From Microbacterium arborescens (lineage in GTDB: Bacteria; Actinomycetota; Actinomycetes; Actinomycetales; Microbacteriaceae): a stretch of DNA of 64,000 nucleotides. A program made the position numbers and the translations under genes. The notes under the pieces are model-generated. The model saw only the letters and a program-made list of their open reading frames with translations. It was not told the origin of the DNA and did not search any database. The DNA lies in the NCBI GenBank assembly GCA_003339645.1, contig QNUV01000041.1, positions 868,001-932,000 on the forward strand, read 5' to 3'. Below are positions 31,101 through 38,403 of the stretch, piece after piece (within the stretch, counting starts at the first letter, position 1; each line of letters starts with the position of its first letter).

Positions 31101-31379
31101 GTCCTCGAACTCCGCGAGGCGATCGAGCCGCCGGCGGATCCGTTCGCTCAGCTCACCCGCGGCCTTGCGGGTGAAGGTCAGCCCGAGGATGCCCGAGCGC
31201 GGGACGTGCCCGTTCGCGACGAGCCAGACGACGCGGCCCGCCATCGTCTCGGTCTTCCCGCTGCCGGCGCCGGCCACGACGAGAGCCGGCGCGAGCGGCG
31301 CGGAGATCACTGCGCTCTGCTCCGGCGTGGGAGGGAACTGGCCGAGAGCGGCCGCGAGCGCGGCAGGCGAGACGATCAT
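28101..31379 (-). CDS. adnB: AdnB-type helicase-nuclease subunit
   Basis: Main motor and one nuclease of the AdnAB complex, which resects DNA double-strand breaks for recombination. At 1092 residues it is close to mycobacterial AdnB. It has an intact UvrD-type motor: Walker A AGAGSGKTET at 36-45, TFTRKAAGEL, DEYQDTS, GDPHQSIYGWRGAS, TIHGSKGLEWDAV and AYVAVTRARDAL. A RecB-type nuclease domain ends the protein, with the EIVDWKTGRPP motif near 1035. It starts in an ATGA overlap with the adnA stop (31376-31379). AddAB or RecBCD are alternatives, but the double motor plus double nuclease arrangement points to AdnAB. Confidence 0.88.
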   Translation of the reverse strand: MIVSPAALAAALGQFPPTPEQSAVISAPLAPALVVAGAGSGKTETMAGRVVWLVANGHVPRSGILGLTFTRKAAGELSERIRRRLDRLAEFEDAGLLPHLDALHRRGALDVFGELERAGDPGGARRHAAQRRLVDDTGAQTLGPATDALLERPTVSTYNSFADGIVRENAVRIGRDPEAAVLSESAAWLLMRRVVLDSDDERLETRENALRSIIDGALRIARDGVDNLVDFDELAHFGAAFQDVRERPSTRSGTTVYADVARAAEQVAGLPLLADLAVEYQRRKLRSGVIDFSDQVAGALTIVRAHPAVATDLRARYPVVLLDEYQDTSVVQTELLSAVFAGTSVMAVGDPHQSIYGWRGASAGNLGDFAAAFAPAGGSGRYSLATSWRNSERILDAANAVLEPLAARSPVPVDQLRPRPGAPGGDVDIVFETDLDAETERVAGWFEEVRAGRQRRGLPTSAAILLRSKKHMVRFADALARRGIPHRILGLGGLLSTPEVVDVVSALRVISDPSAGSALLRLLGGPRWSIGLRDLRSLAELGRRLARSDVALQPLAAESATEENASLIDALDFFVRVGPDHGWLADFSDAGRERLRDAAATFAGLRRASSMPIPELVRLIEAELRLDIELAANESRGPARVASDQLRAFVDELQGFLATDESGSLPSLLAWLDHAERQDEFAPRTEPPEDDVVQILTIHGSKGLEWDAVAVARVVADELPARPRDKQGWLGFGVLPYAFRGDARWLPQLGWEAHVSPTQQDLKAALTRFAEDNAERQREEERRLAYVAVTRARDALLLSGSPWSGTRNPRGPSPFLREIAIALGHELPDSEPGENPYNDRRQIMRWPLDPLGERRGRVEAAATLVRGAQRAAERDEAERDLALLLAEREERSAGARRAAPTRIPASRFKDYAADYEAAVEATLRPLPERPYRETRLGTRFHAWVEQRSGITARGPQPDAPLWDVDDPAEGPAAGEGELSRLQEIFLRSEWADLQPIEVETEIDFADDRLLGDGRPHVIICKLDAVYRRADRGGRIEIVDWKTGRPPRTPAERAERMLQLELYRRAYSIRHGIPESEIDVALFYVADNLVLRG

Positions 31380-34300
31380 GTCGCGCTCACCGCCGCGATC
31401 GTGTGAATGCGGCAGAGCCCGAACGAATGGTCGTCGCGGCAGTGCTCCTCGAACGGGGCCTCGAAGCTGACCCCTCCCATGACGCGTGCCGCACCGCGCA
31501 CCCGACCGAGGAAGGCCGCGCGCTCGTCGTCGCCGAACGGCGGCTGACGGGGCGCGGCATAGTCCTTCGTGGCTGCCGTCGGGCGCAGCACGAGCAGCAT
31601 CGCTCCGCCCGGGGGCAGCCCCGCCGCCGCGGGGATCGCGCCGTGCTCGTGCGCGAGCTGATAGGCCGCGAGCTGCGCGTGATGGGTTACCGCACGGTCG
31701 GTCTGCGGTTCCCGCTTGCCCGTCTTCAAGTCGACGATCACCACGCTCCCGTCGGCGCGCAGCTCGACGCGGTCGACCGCGCCGCTCAGGACGATGCGCC
31801 CGTCGGCGTCGTCGTGGGCGAGCTCCACCTCGAAGCGCGGCTCGGCTCCCAGCAGGCGCCCGCCGTCGCGTTCGAAGTCGCGGAGGTAGCGAGCGAGCCG
31901 TCGGACGAGGTCGCGGGCACGCGCCCGCTCCGCCCGTTCCCGCCAGGCGGACTCGAACTCGAGCTCGCTCCAGCGTGCCGCCACCGCCTGCCACAGCGAG
32001 TCCTCGTCGGGCGACGCGATCTCGAGGGCGCTGTGCACGATCGTGCCGATGCCCGCCGTCGCGCTCGACGCGTCGCCGCCGAGATCGGCGATCACCCAGT
32101 TCAGCTGGCACTCCTCGAGCGTCTCCAGACGCGAGGGCGATACGCGGATCGTCTCGACCTCGCGATCGCGCAGCGGCGCGGTCGTGGTCGGCGGGCGGAC
32201 ACCGAACCATTCGACGGGATCGGCGCCGGCGATACCCGCATCGGCCAGCAGCGCGAGCTGACCTGCTGCTGTGCGGCGATCGTCCTGCGCCGAACAGGGG
32301 TCGGTGAGGATGCGGCGGTGCCGCGCGACGAGGCCGCGAAGGGTCAGCGGATGCGCCGCCTCGGGTGGAGCCGCCTCCGCTTCCGGCAAGAGCTCGAAGA
32401 ACGGGCTCGGGCCGGTGTCGTCGTCGTCGACGGCCGTGATCACGACGAGCTCTCGGGCCCGTGACACGGCGCGCGCGAACAGGCGGAGCTCGTCGTGGAG
32501 CACTCCCCGTCGACGATCCAGCGCATCCGCGACCGCGGGATCGTCGAACGGCAGGCGCCATGTGTCGAGCAAGCCGCCCCGCACCCGCAGGTTCGGCCAG
32601 ATGCCGTCCTGCACGCCCGCGACGACCACCGTGTCGAACTCGGTGCCGAGGGCGGCTGCCGGGGTCAGCACACGGACGGCGCCGCTCACCGGAGGCGGGA
32701 CGAATCGGTCGTCGCCGACATCGGCATCGAGGATGCCGCGGAGGAACACCACGGGCGTCGTTCCGTCCTCTCGCTCGCCGTGGCGCTTGGCCGCCTGGAA
32801 CAGCGCCACCACGGCGTCGAGATCGCGGTCGGCCTGCGCGGCCAGCGGACCGTGGCCACGGGCGGCCTCACGCAGGGCCCGCTCGCGTCCGGATCCCTCC
32901 CACGCCGCCCAGAGCACTTCGTGGGCGGTGGCATCGTCGGCGATGAGGTCGGCGACCGCGCGCAGCGTGTCGGCGACGCGAGCGGCGCGTCGGGCCTCGC
33001 GCAGGTCGAGCACGGCGAGTTCGGCGGGATGGAGCATCGCCGAGCGCAGGAGCTCCCAAGCCGACACCGGCTCGCCCTCGCCCGGGGGGAACGCCTGTCG
33101 GAGCGCCGATCGGAGCCGGCGCTGGTCGACCGCATCCAGACCGGCACCCGAAAGCGCGGCGATGACCTCGTCGCGCTGCCACGTCTCCCCCGGCCGCGCC
33201 GCCAGATCGACGAGCCGCAGGAGGTCGCGCACCACGGGCGACTCTCCGAGCGAGGTTCCGGTGCCGGACGTCGCCGTCGGCACGTCGCGCGCGGCGAGCT
33301 CGGCCTCGAGCGCGGTCACCTGACGGCTGTCGTGTGCGATCACCGCGCACTCTTCCCACGGAACACCGTGGTGCACGTGCCGCTCCCTGAGCAGTCGCGC
33401 CACGGTGTCGAACTCCTCCGATCGGGAGCGCAGCGCCAGGGCGCGGACGCCCGCGAAGGGGGCATCCGGCTCCGGCGCCCGGCGGTGAGCGACCAGCCCG
33501 ACGGCGCCGATGCGGGCGGTGACAGCGGAGACCAGCGGGGCGTGTCGGCCCTCCGCTCGGTGCACGGTGTCGAGCACCAGGACGTCACCGCCTGCCGCGA
33601 GCCGGGCGAAGTTCTCCGGTGTGGCACCCCGGAACGCACCCGACCCCACGTCCGGGTCGCCGAAGGCCACGACGGCGATGCCCCGGGCTCGGCACGCCTC
33701 GAGGAGATCGACGCCTCCGGCGGTCAGCTCCTGTGCGTCGTCGACGAGCGCGACGCGCAGCTGCGGCAACCCCTGCCGCGACACGATGTCGACCGCTTCG
33801 CGGATGAGCCCCGCAGCGTCGCGGTGCGCGCCACGCATGGCATCCCGGACCGCGAAGTACTCCGCCATGAACGAGGCCGCCGCCTGCCACGCGGGCCGCC
33901 CCTCGCGAGCGGCGCGCTCCGCGAGAGCCCGGCTGTCGATGCCCGAAGCGGTGCATTCGGCGATGAAGGCGCGCAGCTCCGCACGGAAACCGCGCGAGCC
34001 TCGGACGTGCGCGGGCAGCTCGGCCGGCCATCGCGACCGTCCGTCGAGCTCGTCCTCCGCGTCGCCGTCGAGCAGGTCGCGGATGATGGCGTCCTCGTCG
34101 CCACCGGTCAACAGGCGCGGCGGTTCGACACCGCGGCGCACGGCGTCGCCACGCACGATCTGGAAGGCGAATGCCGGTACCGAGCGTGCCAGCGGACCGG
34201 CCGTGGCGACCCCGACCGCCACGCCGAGATCGTCGCGGAGGTCGGTCGCGGCCTGTCGAGTGGCGGTGAGGACGACGAGGGTGTCGGGGTCGACGCCCTC

Positions 34301-34447
34301 GGCCACCAAGCGGCGCACCCGCTCGACGATGGTGCGGGTCTTGCCCGTTCCCGGAGCACCGACCACCACGGCGCTCGCGTCGGCGGGGAGCGTCAGCACG
34401 CGCGACTGAGCGGCGTCGGGCGTGATGCCGACGGAGACCTGACCCAT
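31376..34447 (-). CDS. adnA: AdnA-type helicase-nuclease subunit
   Basis: Partner of AdnB. The 1023-residue protein has an N-terminal UvrD-like region with Walker A VGAPGTGKTRT at 29-39, but the motif II region reads VDDAQEL, not DEFQD, and other motifs are weak, fitting the accessory motor of AdnA. The C-terminal nuclease carries VIVDLKTGKRE. Cysteines at EECQLNWV and in the terminal EEHCRDDHSFGLCRIH may bind an Fe-S cluster or zinc, though the full four-cysteine pattern is not clear. I chose the ATG at 34445-34447 because a TAGCGT -10 box ends 7 nt before it; an ATG at 34477 is in frame but lacks a ribosome site. Confidence 0.85.
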   Translation of the reverse strand: MGQVSVGITPDAAQSRVLTLPADASAVVVGAPGTGKTRTIVERVRRLVAEGVDPDTLVVLTATRQAATDLRDDLGVAVGVATAGPLARSVPAFAFQIVRGDAVRRGVEPPRLLTGGDEDAIIRDLLDGDAEDELDGRSRWPAELPAHVRGSRGFRAELRAFIAECTASGIDSRALAERAAREGRPAWQAAASFMAEYFAVRDAMRGAHRDAAGLIREAVDIVSRQGLPQLRVALVDDAQELTAGGVDLLEACRARGIAVVAFGDPDVGSGAFRGATPENFARLAAGGDVLVLDTVHRAEGRHAPLVSAVTARIGAVGLVAHRRAPEPDAPFAGVRALALRSRSEEFDTVARLLRERHVHHGVPWEECAVIAHDSRQVTALEAELAARDVPTATSGTGTSLGESPVVRDLLRLVDLAARPGETWQRDEVIAALSGAGLDAVDQRRLRSALRQAFPPGEGEPVSAWELLRSAMLHPAELAVLDLREARRAARVADTLRAVADLIADDATAHEVLWAAWEGSGRERALREAARGHGPLAAQADRDLDAVVALFQAAKRHGEREDGTTPVVFLRGILDADVGDDRFVPPPVSGAVRVLTPAAALGTEFDTVVVAGVQDGIWPNLRVRGGLLDTWRLPFDDPAVADALDRRRGVLHDELRLFARAVSRARELVVITAVDDDDTGPSPFFELLPEAEAAPPEAAHPLTLRGLVARHRRILTDPCSAQDDRRTAAGQLALLADAGIAGADPVEWFGVRPPTTTAPLRDREVETIRVSPSRLETLEECQLNWVIADLGGDASSATAGIGTIVHSALEIASPDEDSLWQAVAARWSELEFESAWRERAERARARDLVRRLARYLRDFERDGGRLLGAEPRFEVELAHDDADGRIVLSGAVDRVELRADGSVVIVDLKTGKREPQTDRAVTHHAQLAAYQLAHEHGAIPAAAGLPPGGAMLLVLRPTAATKDYAAPRQPPFGDDERAAFLGRVRGAARVMGGVSFEAPFEEHCRDDHSFGLCRIHTIAAVSAT

Positions 34448-34454
34448 GCCTTCC

Positions 34455-34460
34455 ACGCTA
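34455..34460 (-). promoter_or_regulatory. -10 box for leaderless adnA message
   Basis: TAGCGT (minus strand) ends 7 nt before ATG 34447. It supports that start over the one 30 nt upstream, and makes adnA-adnB an operon. Confidence 0.5.
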
Positions 34461-34540
34461 ACCGGCACCGCCGACATCGGTTCGCCGCGGGCGTTCGCCC
34501 AGGGCGTGACCGCGCCGGCATCCCGACCCGGGCGGTGTCG

Positions 34541-34546
34541 TAGAGT
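34541..34546 (+). promoter_or_regulatory. putative -10 box for the DUF3107 gene
   Basis: TAGAGT lies 41 nt before the GTG of the DUF3107 gene. The implied leader of about 35 nt contains a GGAGGAGG ribosome binding site. Confidence 0.4.
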
Positions 34547-34587
34547 CGAAGAGCGCCCGAGGCACGGGCGCGGAGGAGGATGAATCC

Positions 34588-34812
34588 GTGGAGATCCGTA
34601 TCGGCATCGCGAACACCGGCCGCGAGCTCAGCCTCGAGTCCAACGAGTCCGCGGACGCGGTTCGCGCGACCGTCTCCGAAGCCCTCACCTCGGGCGCTCC
34701 GTTCGTCGAGCTGAGCGACGCGAAGGGCAGCTCCTACATCGTCCCGACCGCGGGCATCGCATTCGTCGAGGTCGGCACCGACCAGACCCGCCGCGTGGGC
34801 TTCGTGGCCTGA
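34588..34812 (+). CDS. DUF3107 small protein
   Basis: A 74-residue protein matching the actinobacterial DUF3107 family, function unknown. The sequence opens MEIRIGIANTGRELSLESNE and ends in a beta-rich stretch with SSYIVPTAGIAFVEVGT and GFVA. The GTG at 34588-34590 is preceded by GGAGGAGG (34572-34579) at 8-nt spacing, one of the strongest ribosome sites in the window, suggesting high expression. It is followed after 2 nt by a small membrane protein. The DUF3107, membrane protein, ferritin-like, DEAD helicase order recalls mycobacterial Rv3208A-Rv3211. Confidence 0.88.
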   Translation: MEIRIGIANTGRELSLESNESADAVRATVSEALTSGAPFVELSDAKGSSYIVPTAGIAFVEVGTDQTRRVGFVA

Positions 34813-34814
34813 CC

Positions 34815-35105
34815 GTGCAGATCGTCCTGGCGATCATCATCGGCGCGGCGATCGGGCTCGCGGCCGAGTTCGCGCTGCCCGGGCGCGAGGCGCGCGGAGC
34901 CGCTGTTGCGCCCGTGCTCGGAGCCGTCATCGGCGGCGTCGCGTGGACGGCGCTGACGTGGGCGGGCCTCGCTTTCGACAACCCCATCATCTGGATCGTC
35001 GCGATCGTGGCGCCGGCCGTCGTGGTCCTCGCCGCGCTCACGCTGATGACGCGGGCGCGGGCCCGCACCGACGCCGCGGAGCGCCGCCGCCTCCGGATCG
35101 GCTGA
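34815..35105 (+). CDS. small membrane protein, unknown function
   Basis: A 96-residue hydrophobic protein with three predicted membrane helices: about 2-20, 32-52 and 57-79. A short positively charged C-terminal tail (RARARTDAAERRRLRIG) is probably cytoplasmic. GTG start 2 nt after the DUF3107 stop indicates coupling. I recognise no domain. It could be a structural envelope protein; only its conserved place beside DUF3107 can be said. Confidence 0.72.
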   Translation: MQIVLAIIIGAAIGLAAEFALPGREARGAAVAPVLGAVIGGVAWTALTWAGLAFDNPIIWIVAIVAPAVVVLAALTLMTRARARTDAAERRRLRIG

Positions 35106-35136
35106 TCGCCGGCGCCCGCCCGGCTGCCGAGCCCCG

Positions 35137-35853
35137 TCAGGCCTCGAGACCCATCGCCGCCATGCGCCGCGAATGAGCGGCCATGACGTCGGCGTAGGTC
35201 GGTTCGACCCGCTTCTCGTCGGCGGGCTGAAGCGACGTCGACCGCAGGGCCGCGCGCGCGATCAGCAGCGTGTCCCCGACGAGGCGCCGGCCCCACAGCG
35301 ACAGCAGCCCGCGCCATTGCTCGTCCGCCGCGATCGCGTCCGTGATGATGCGCACCAGCGCGCTGCGGTCGTCGTGCGCGCGCAGGATGACGGCGACCTG
35401 GCGTCCCGTGTCGCCGTAGCTCGCCGACAGTGCGAGGTAGAAGTCGTCCAGCATCCCCGCGGTCAGGTGCACCGAGAGCATCGTCTCGAGCGGGCGGGCG
35501 CCGTGAGTGGCGCGGCGGAAAGCGTCGAGTGGCTCGCGGAAGGGAAGCATCAGCTCGAGCGGATCGGCGCCGCGGTCGCGGATCACCCCGACGAGCTCGC
35601 GGTGCTTCAGCAGCGCCGTGCCCGCCGCCAGCGACAGCGACTCCTTCTGCGACAGTTCCGGGGTCGAGGCGATGAGGTCGCTCAAGGTCTCGAAGTAGCC
35701 GAGCTGCAGGTACGCGGCCTGCCCGAGGAAGGTGTCGACGTCGGGAGCGAGCTCCTCGAAGTCGACGCGACGGACGTCCCCGTAGTCGCCTCGGGATCGG
35801 AGCCGCAGGGTGCGGCCGACGGGACGCTTGCGCTTGAAGAACCAGCTCACCAC
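35137..35853 (-). CDS. ferritin-like (MiaE-like) protein
   Basis: A 238-residue protein of the actinobacterial ferritin-like/MiaE_2 type. Four long helices are evident, with acidic residues where a di-iron site could lie (YFETLSD near 55; KHREL near 84; LDDFYLALS near 137; DEQW near 176). These fit E..ExxH-style ligands only partly, so metal binding is an inference. The first in-frame start is GTG 35853, with GTG 35850 directly after it; a TAGGCT -10 box lies 6 nt upstream. It is divergent from the DEAD-box helicase gene through a 130-bp region, as in mycobacteria. tRNA hydroxylation is not shown. Confidence 0.8.
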   Translation of the reverse strand: MVSWFFKRKRPVGRTLRLRSRGDYGDVRRVDFEELAPDVDTFLGQAAYLQLGYFETLSDLIASTPELSQKESLSLAAGTALLKHRELVGVIRDRGADPLELMLPFREPLDAFRRATHGARPLETMLSVHLTAGMLDDFYLALSASYGDTGRQVAVILRAHDDRSALVRIITDAIAADEQWRGLLSLWGRRLVGDTLLIARAALRSTSLQPADEKRVEPTYADVMAAHSRRMAAMGLEA

Positions 35854-35859
35854 GGCTCC

Positions 35860-35865
35860 AGCCTA
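35860..35865 (-). promoter_or_regulatory. -10 box for ferritin-like gene, half of an inverted repeat
   Basis: TAGGCT on the minus strand, 6 nt before GTG 35853. With TAGGCT on the plus strand at 35875-35880 it forms a perfect inverted repeat with a 9-bp spacer. Confidence 0.5.
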
Positions 35866-35874
35866 GGGTCGCGG

Positions 35875-35880
35875 TAGGCT
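35875..35880 (+). promoter_or_regulatory. -10 box for the DEAD-box helicase gene
   Basis: TAGGCT on the plus strand, about 103 nt upstream of the helicase ATG. It is back to back with the -10 of the ferritin-like gene, so the two promoters cannot easily fire together. Confidence 0.5.
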
Positions 35881-35886
35881 GGATGC

Positions 35887-35983
35887 GCCCCGGCATCGGA
35901 CCGGGGCCCCGCGCCTGTGGCTGAGTGAAAGGCGTGGACCCTCATCCCCGGCGGCTTCTCACCGCCAGACAGGCACGTCACCC
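35887..35983 (+). promoter_or_regulatory. structured 5' leader of the DEAD-box helicase gene
   Basis: Roughly 97 nt between the expected start site and the ATG. It contains hairpin GCCCCGG/CCGGGGC (35887-35893 with 35901-35907, 7-nt loop) and GGCGG/CCGCC (35950-35954 with 35962-35966). Only a weak AGG ribosome site precedes the ATG. Most genes here have short or no leaders, so this is an outlier; autoregulation or cold control of the helicase is a guess. Confidence 0.4.
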
Positions 35984-37432
35984 ATGACCACATTCGCTGA
36001 TCTCGGCGTCGACCAGGACATCGTCGACGCCCTCGCCGACAAGGGCATCGTCGACGCCTTCCCGATCCAGGAGCAGACGATCCCGCTCGGCCTGCCCGGC
36101 CAGGACATCATCGGTCAGGCCAAGACCGGAACCGGCAAGACGTTCGGTTTCGGCATCCCCGTCGTCCAGCGCCTGGGCCTGAACCCGGCACCGGGCGTCA
36201 AGGCCCTGATCGTCGTCCCCACCCGCGAACTCGCCGTCCAGGTCTTCGAGGACATGGACATGCTCACCCGCAACCGCTCGACGAGCGTCGTGGCGATCTA
36301 CGGCGGAAAGGCGTACGAGGGCCAGATCGACCAGCTCAAGGCCGGCGCCCAGATCGTCGTGGGCACGCCGGGCCGTCTGATCGACCTCGCGGGCCAGCGC
36401 CTGCTCGACCTCTCCAACGCGACCGAGGTCGTGCTCGACGAGGCCGACAAGATGCTCGACCTCGGCTTCCTGCCCGACATCGAGAAGATCTTCCAGAAGG
36501 TGGCGCCCGTACGCCACACGATGCTCTACTCGGCGACCATGCCCGGGCCGATCGTCGCGCTCGCCCGACGCTTCATGTCGAACCCCATCCACATCCGCGC
36601 GACCGACCCCGACGAAGGCCTGACGCAGGCCAACATCAAGCACCTCGTGTACCGCGCGCACTCGCTCGACAAGGATGAGGTCATCGCCCGCATCCTGCAG
36701 GCCGAGGGTCGCGGCAAGACCGTGATCTTCACCCGCACCAAGCGCGCAGCGCAGAAGCTCGTCGACGAGCTCAACGACCGCGGGTTCAACGCCGGCGCGG
36801 TGCACGGCGATATGAGCCAGGAAGCACGCGAGCGCTCGATGGCCGGATTCAAGGCCGGCAAGAAGGACGTTCTGATCGCCACCGATGTCGCCGCGCGCGG
36901 CATCGACGTCGACGACGTCACCCATGTCATCAACCACACCATTCCCGACGACGAGAAGACCTACCTCCACCGCGCGGGCCGCACCGGTCGCGCGGGCCGC
37001 ACCGGGATCGCGGTCACATTCGTCGACTGGGAGGACCTGCACAAGTGGGCCCTCATCAACCGCGCCCTCGAGTTCGGCCAGCCCGAGCCCGTCGAGACGT
37101 ACTCGTCGAGCCCGCACCTGTTCGAAGACCTCAACATCCCCGCGGGAACGAAGGGACGTCTGCGTAAGCTCCCCACGCCCCAGAGCGTGAAGACCGTCTC
37201 GTCCGACTCGGCCGAGGGCGAGGCGAAGCGCCCGCGTCGCCGTCGCTCGCGCGGCTCGGGTGACGGCGCGGCCACCGCCGAAGGCGCGACGCCCGCGTCG
37301 ACGGATGCGGGGACCGGCACGCACGACGGTGGCGGGTCCGAGCACCGCGACGGCAAGACATCGCCTCGCCGTCGGCGCCGTCGCCGCGGCGGTTCGGGGT
37401 CGGCCGGCACGACGGCTCCGGCCGCGAGCTGA
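35984..37432 (+). CDS. DEAD-box RNA helicase
   Basis: ATP-dependent RNA helicase (RhlE/DeaD type) acting in ribosome assembly or RNA decay. The 482-residue protein has all core motifs: Q-motif region, AKTGTGKTFGFG at 46-57, PTRELAVQV, TPGRLIDL, DEADKMLDLGF, SATMP, IFTRTKRAAQKL, DVAARGIDVDDVTHV and HRAGRTGRAGRTG. The C-terminal 75 residues are Arg/Gly/Ser/Thr-rich ([11 protein letters not shown] and RRRRRRRGG), a likely RNA-binding tail. It has a long structured leader, and converges with the PHP gene across a 15-bp hairpin. Confidence 0.95.
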   Translation: MTTFADLGVDQDIVDALADKGIVDAFPIQEQTIPLGLPGQDIIGQAKTGTGKTFGFGIPVVQRLGLNPAPGVKALIVVPTRELAVQVFEDMDMLTRNRSTSVVAIYGGKAYEGQIDQLKAGAQIVVGTPGRLIDLAGQRLLDLSNATEVVLDEADKMLDLGFLPDIEKIFQKVAPVRHTMLYSATMPGPIVALARRFMSNPIHIRATDPDEGLTQANIKHLVYRAHSLDKDEVIARILQAEGRGKTVIFTRTKRAAQKLVDELNDRGFNAGAVHGDMSQEARERSMAGFKAGKKDVLIATDVAARGIDVDDVTHVINHTIPDDEKTYLHRAGRTGRAGRTGIAVTFVDWEDLHKWALINRALEFGQPEPVETYSSSPHLFEDLNIPAGTKGRLRKLPTPQSVKTVSSDSAEGEAKRPRRRRSRGSGDGAATAEGATPASTDAGTGTHDGGGSEHRDGKTSPRRRRRRRGGSGSAGTTAPAAS

Positions 37433-37454
37433 GCACCCCGCCTCACGACATCCG

Positions 37455-37488
37455 AGCGGCGCCCGTCTATGCGTAGACGGGCGCCGCT
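37455..37488. terminator. bidirectional terminator containing the PHP stop codon
   Basis: A perfect 15-bp stem (37455-37469 with 37474-37488) with loop TGCG, 22 nt after the helicase stop. The TAG stop of the convergent PHP gene (37467-37469) lies at the top of the stem, so the last codons of that gene form part of the terminator. Confidence 0.75.
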
Positions 37489-38345
37489 CCGCTGCCGCGG
37501 GCGATGATCCGCTCGACCATCTCGTCGTCGGTGGTGTTCTCGCCCGGTTGGTTCGGCTTGCCGAGACCGTGGTAGTCGCTCGACCCGGTCACGATGAGAT
37601 CGAGCTCGGCGGCGATCGCACGCAGGACGCGCTTGCCGTCCGCCGTGTTCTCCCGGTGCTCGACCTCGAAGCCGGCGAGGCCGTGGTCGACGAGCTCGCG
37701 CAGGACCGCGGGCGGCATCATGCGCTCGCGGCCGCTCGGCGACGGGTGGGCGAGGATCGGCACGCCGCCGGCGGCGACCACCAGCTCGACGGCGGTGATC
37801 GGGTCGGGCGCGTAGTGGGGAGTGAAATGCCCCTGGCTGGGATGCAGGATGCCGGCGAAGGCTGCGGCGCGGTCGGCCGCGAGACCACGGGCGACGAGGG
37901 CGTCGGCGATGTGCGGCCGCCCCACCGTCGCACCGGCTCCCGTCTGCGCGAGCACGTCGTCCCACGTCAGGTCGTGCGAGCGGGCGATGCTCCGGACGAT
38001 TCGCTCCGCGCGGCCGACCCGGTCTTCGCGGATGCGCTCCATCTCGGCACGCAGCCGCGGATGGTCGGGGTCGAAGAGATAGGCGAGGAGATGAACGGTC
38101 CGCCACTCGTGCCGCGCACTGAGCTCCATCCCGGGAAGGAACGTCATGTCGAGCGACGCCGTCGCTTCGGCGGCTTCGGCCCATCCCGCGGTGGTGTCGT
38201 GATCGGTCAGTGCCACCGTCCGCAGCCCGGCGCGGTGCGCGGCCTGCACGACACCCGCGGGCGGCTCCGTGCCGTCCGAACGGATGGAATGCAGATGCAG
38301 GTCGCTGGGCCCGTGGAACCCCTGTGCGCGCGCTGCCGTTCCCAT
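37467..38345 (-). CDS. PHP-domain phosphoesterase (RNase AM / YciV-like)
   Basis: A 292-residue metal-dependent phosphoesterase of the PHP superfamily, similar to enzymes acting on 3',5'-nucleoside bisphosphates or RNA 5' ends. Motifs: DLHLHSIRSDGT at 15-26, LTDHDTTAGW at 46-55, HPSPSGR near 200, and SSDYHG near 254-259, giving the usual His/Asp metal ligands. I chose the ATG at 38343-38345: a TACGCT -10 box ends 7 nt before it, and GAGGAGG fills the gap. It diverges from the EEP phosphatase gene and ends inside a terminator hairpin. Confidence 0.88.
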   Translation of the reverse strand: MGTAARAQGFHGPSDLHLHSIRSDGTEPPAGVVQAAHRAGLRTVALTDHDTTAGWAEAAEATASLDMTFLPGMELSARHEWRTVHLLAYLFDPDHPRLRAEMERIREDRVGRAERIVRSIARSHDLTWDDVLAQTGAGATVGRPHIADALVARGLAADRAAAFAGILHPSQGHFTPHYAPDPITAVELVVAAGGVPILAHPSPSGRERMMPPAVLRELVDHGLAGFEVEHRENTADGKRVLRAIAAELDLIVTGSSDYHGLGKPNQPGENTTDDEMVERIIARGSGAAPVYA

Positions 38346-38352
38346 CCTCCTC

Positions 38353-38358
38353 AGCGTA
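38353..38358 (-). promoter_or_regulatory. -10 box for leaderless PHP message
   Basis: TACGCT (minus strand) ends 7 nt before ATG 38345. It is back to back with the -10 box at 38392-38397 for the divergent gene. Confidence 0.5.
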
Positions 38359-38391
38359 GCCGTGCCCGGCGATCGTCCAGCCTCGCTCTCA

Positions 38392-38397
38392 TAGAGT
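38392..38397 (+). promoter_or_regulatory. -10 box for leaderless EEP phosphatase message
   Basis: TAGAGT ends 6 nt before GTG 38404, with no separate ribosome binding site. Confidence 0.5.
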
Positions 38398-38403
38398 CGA
38401 GGC

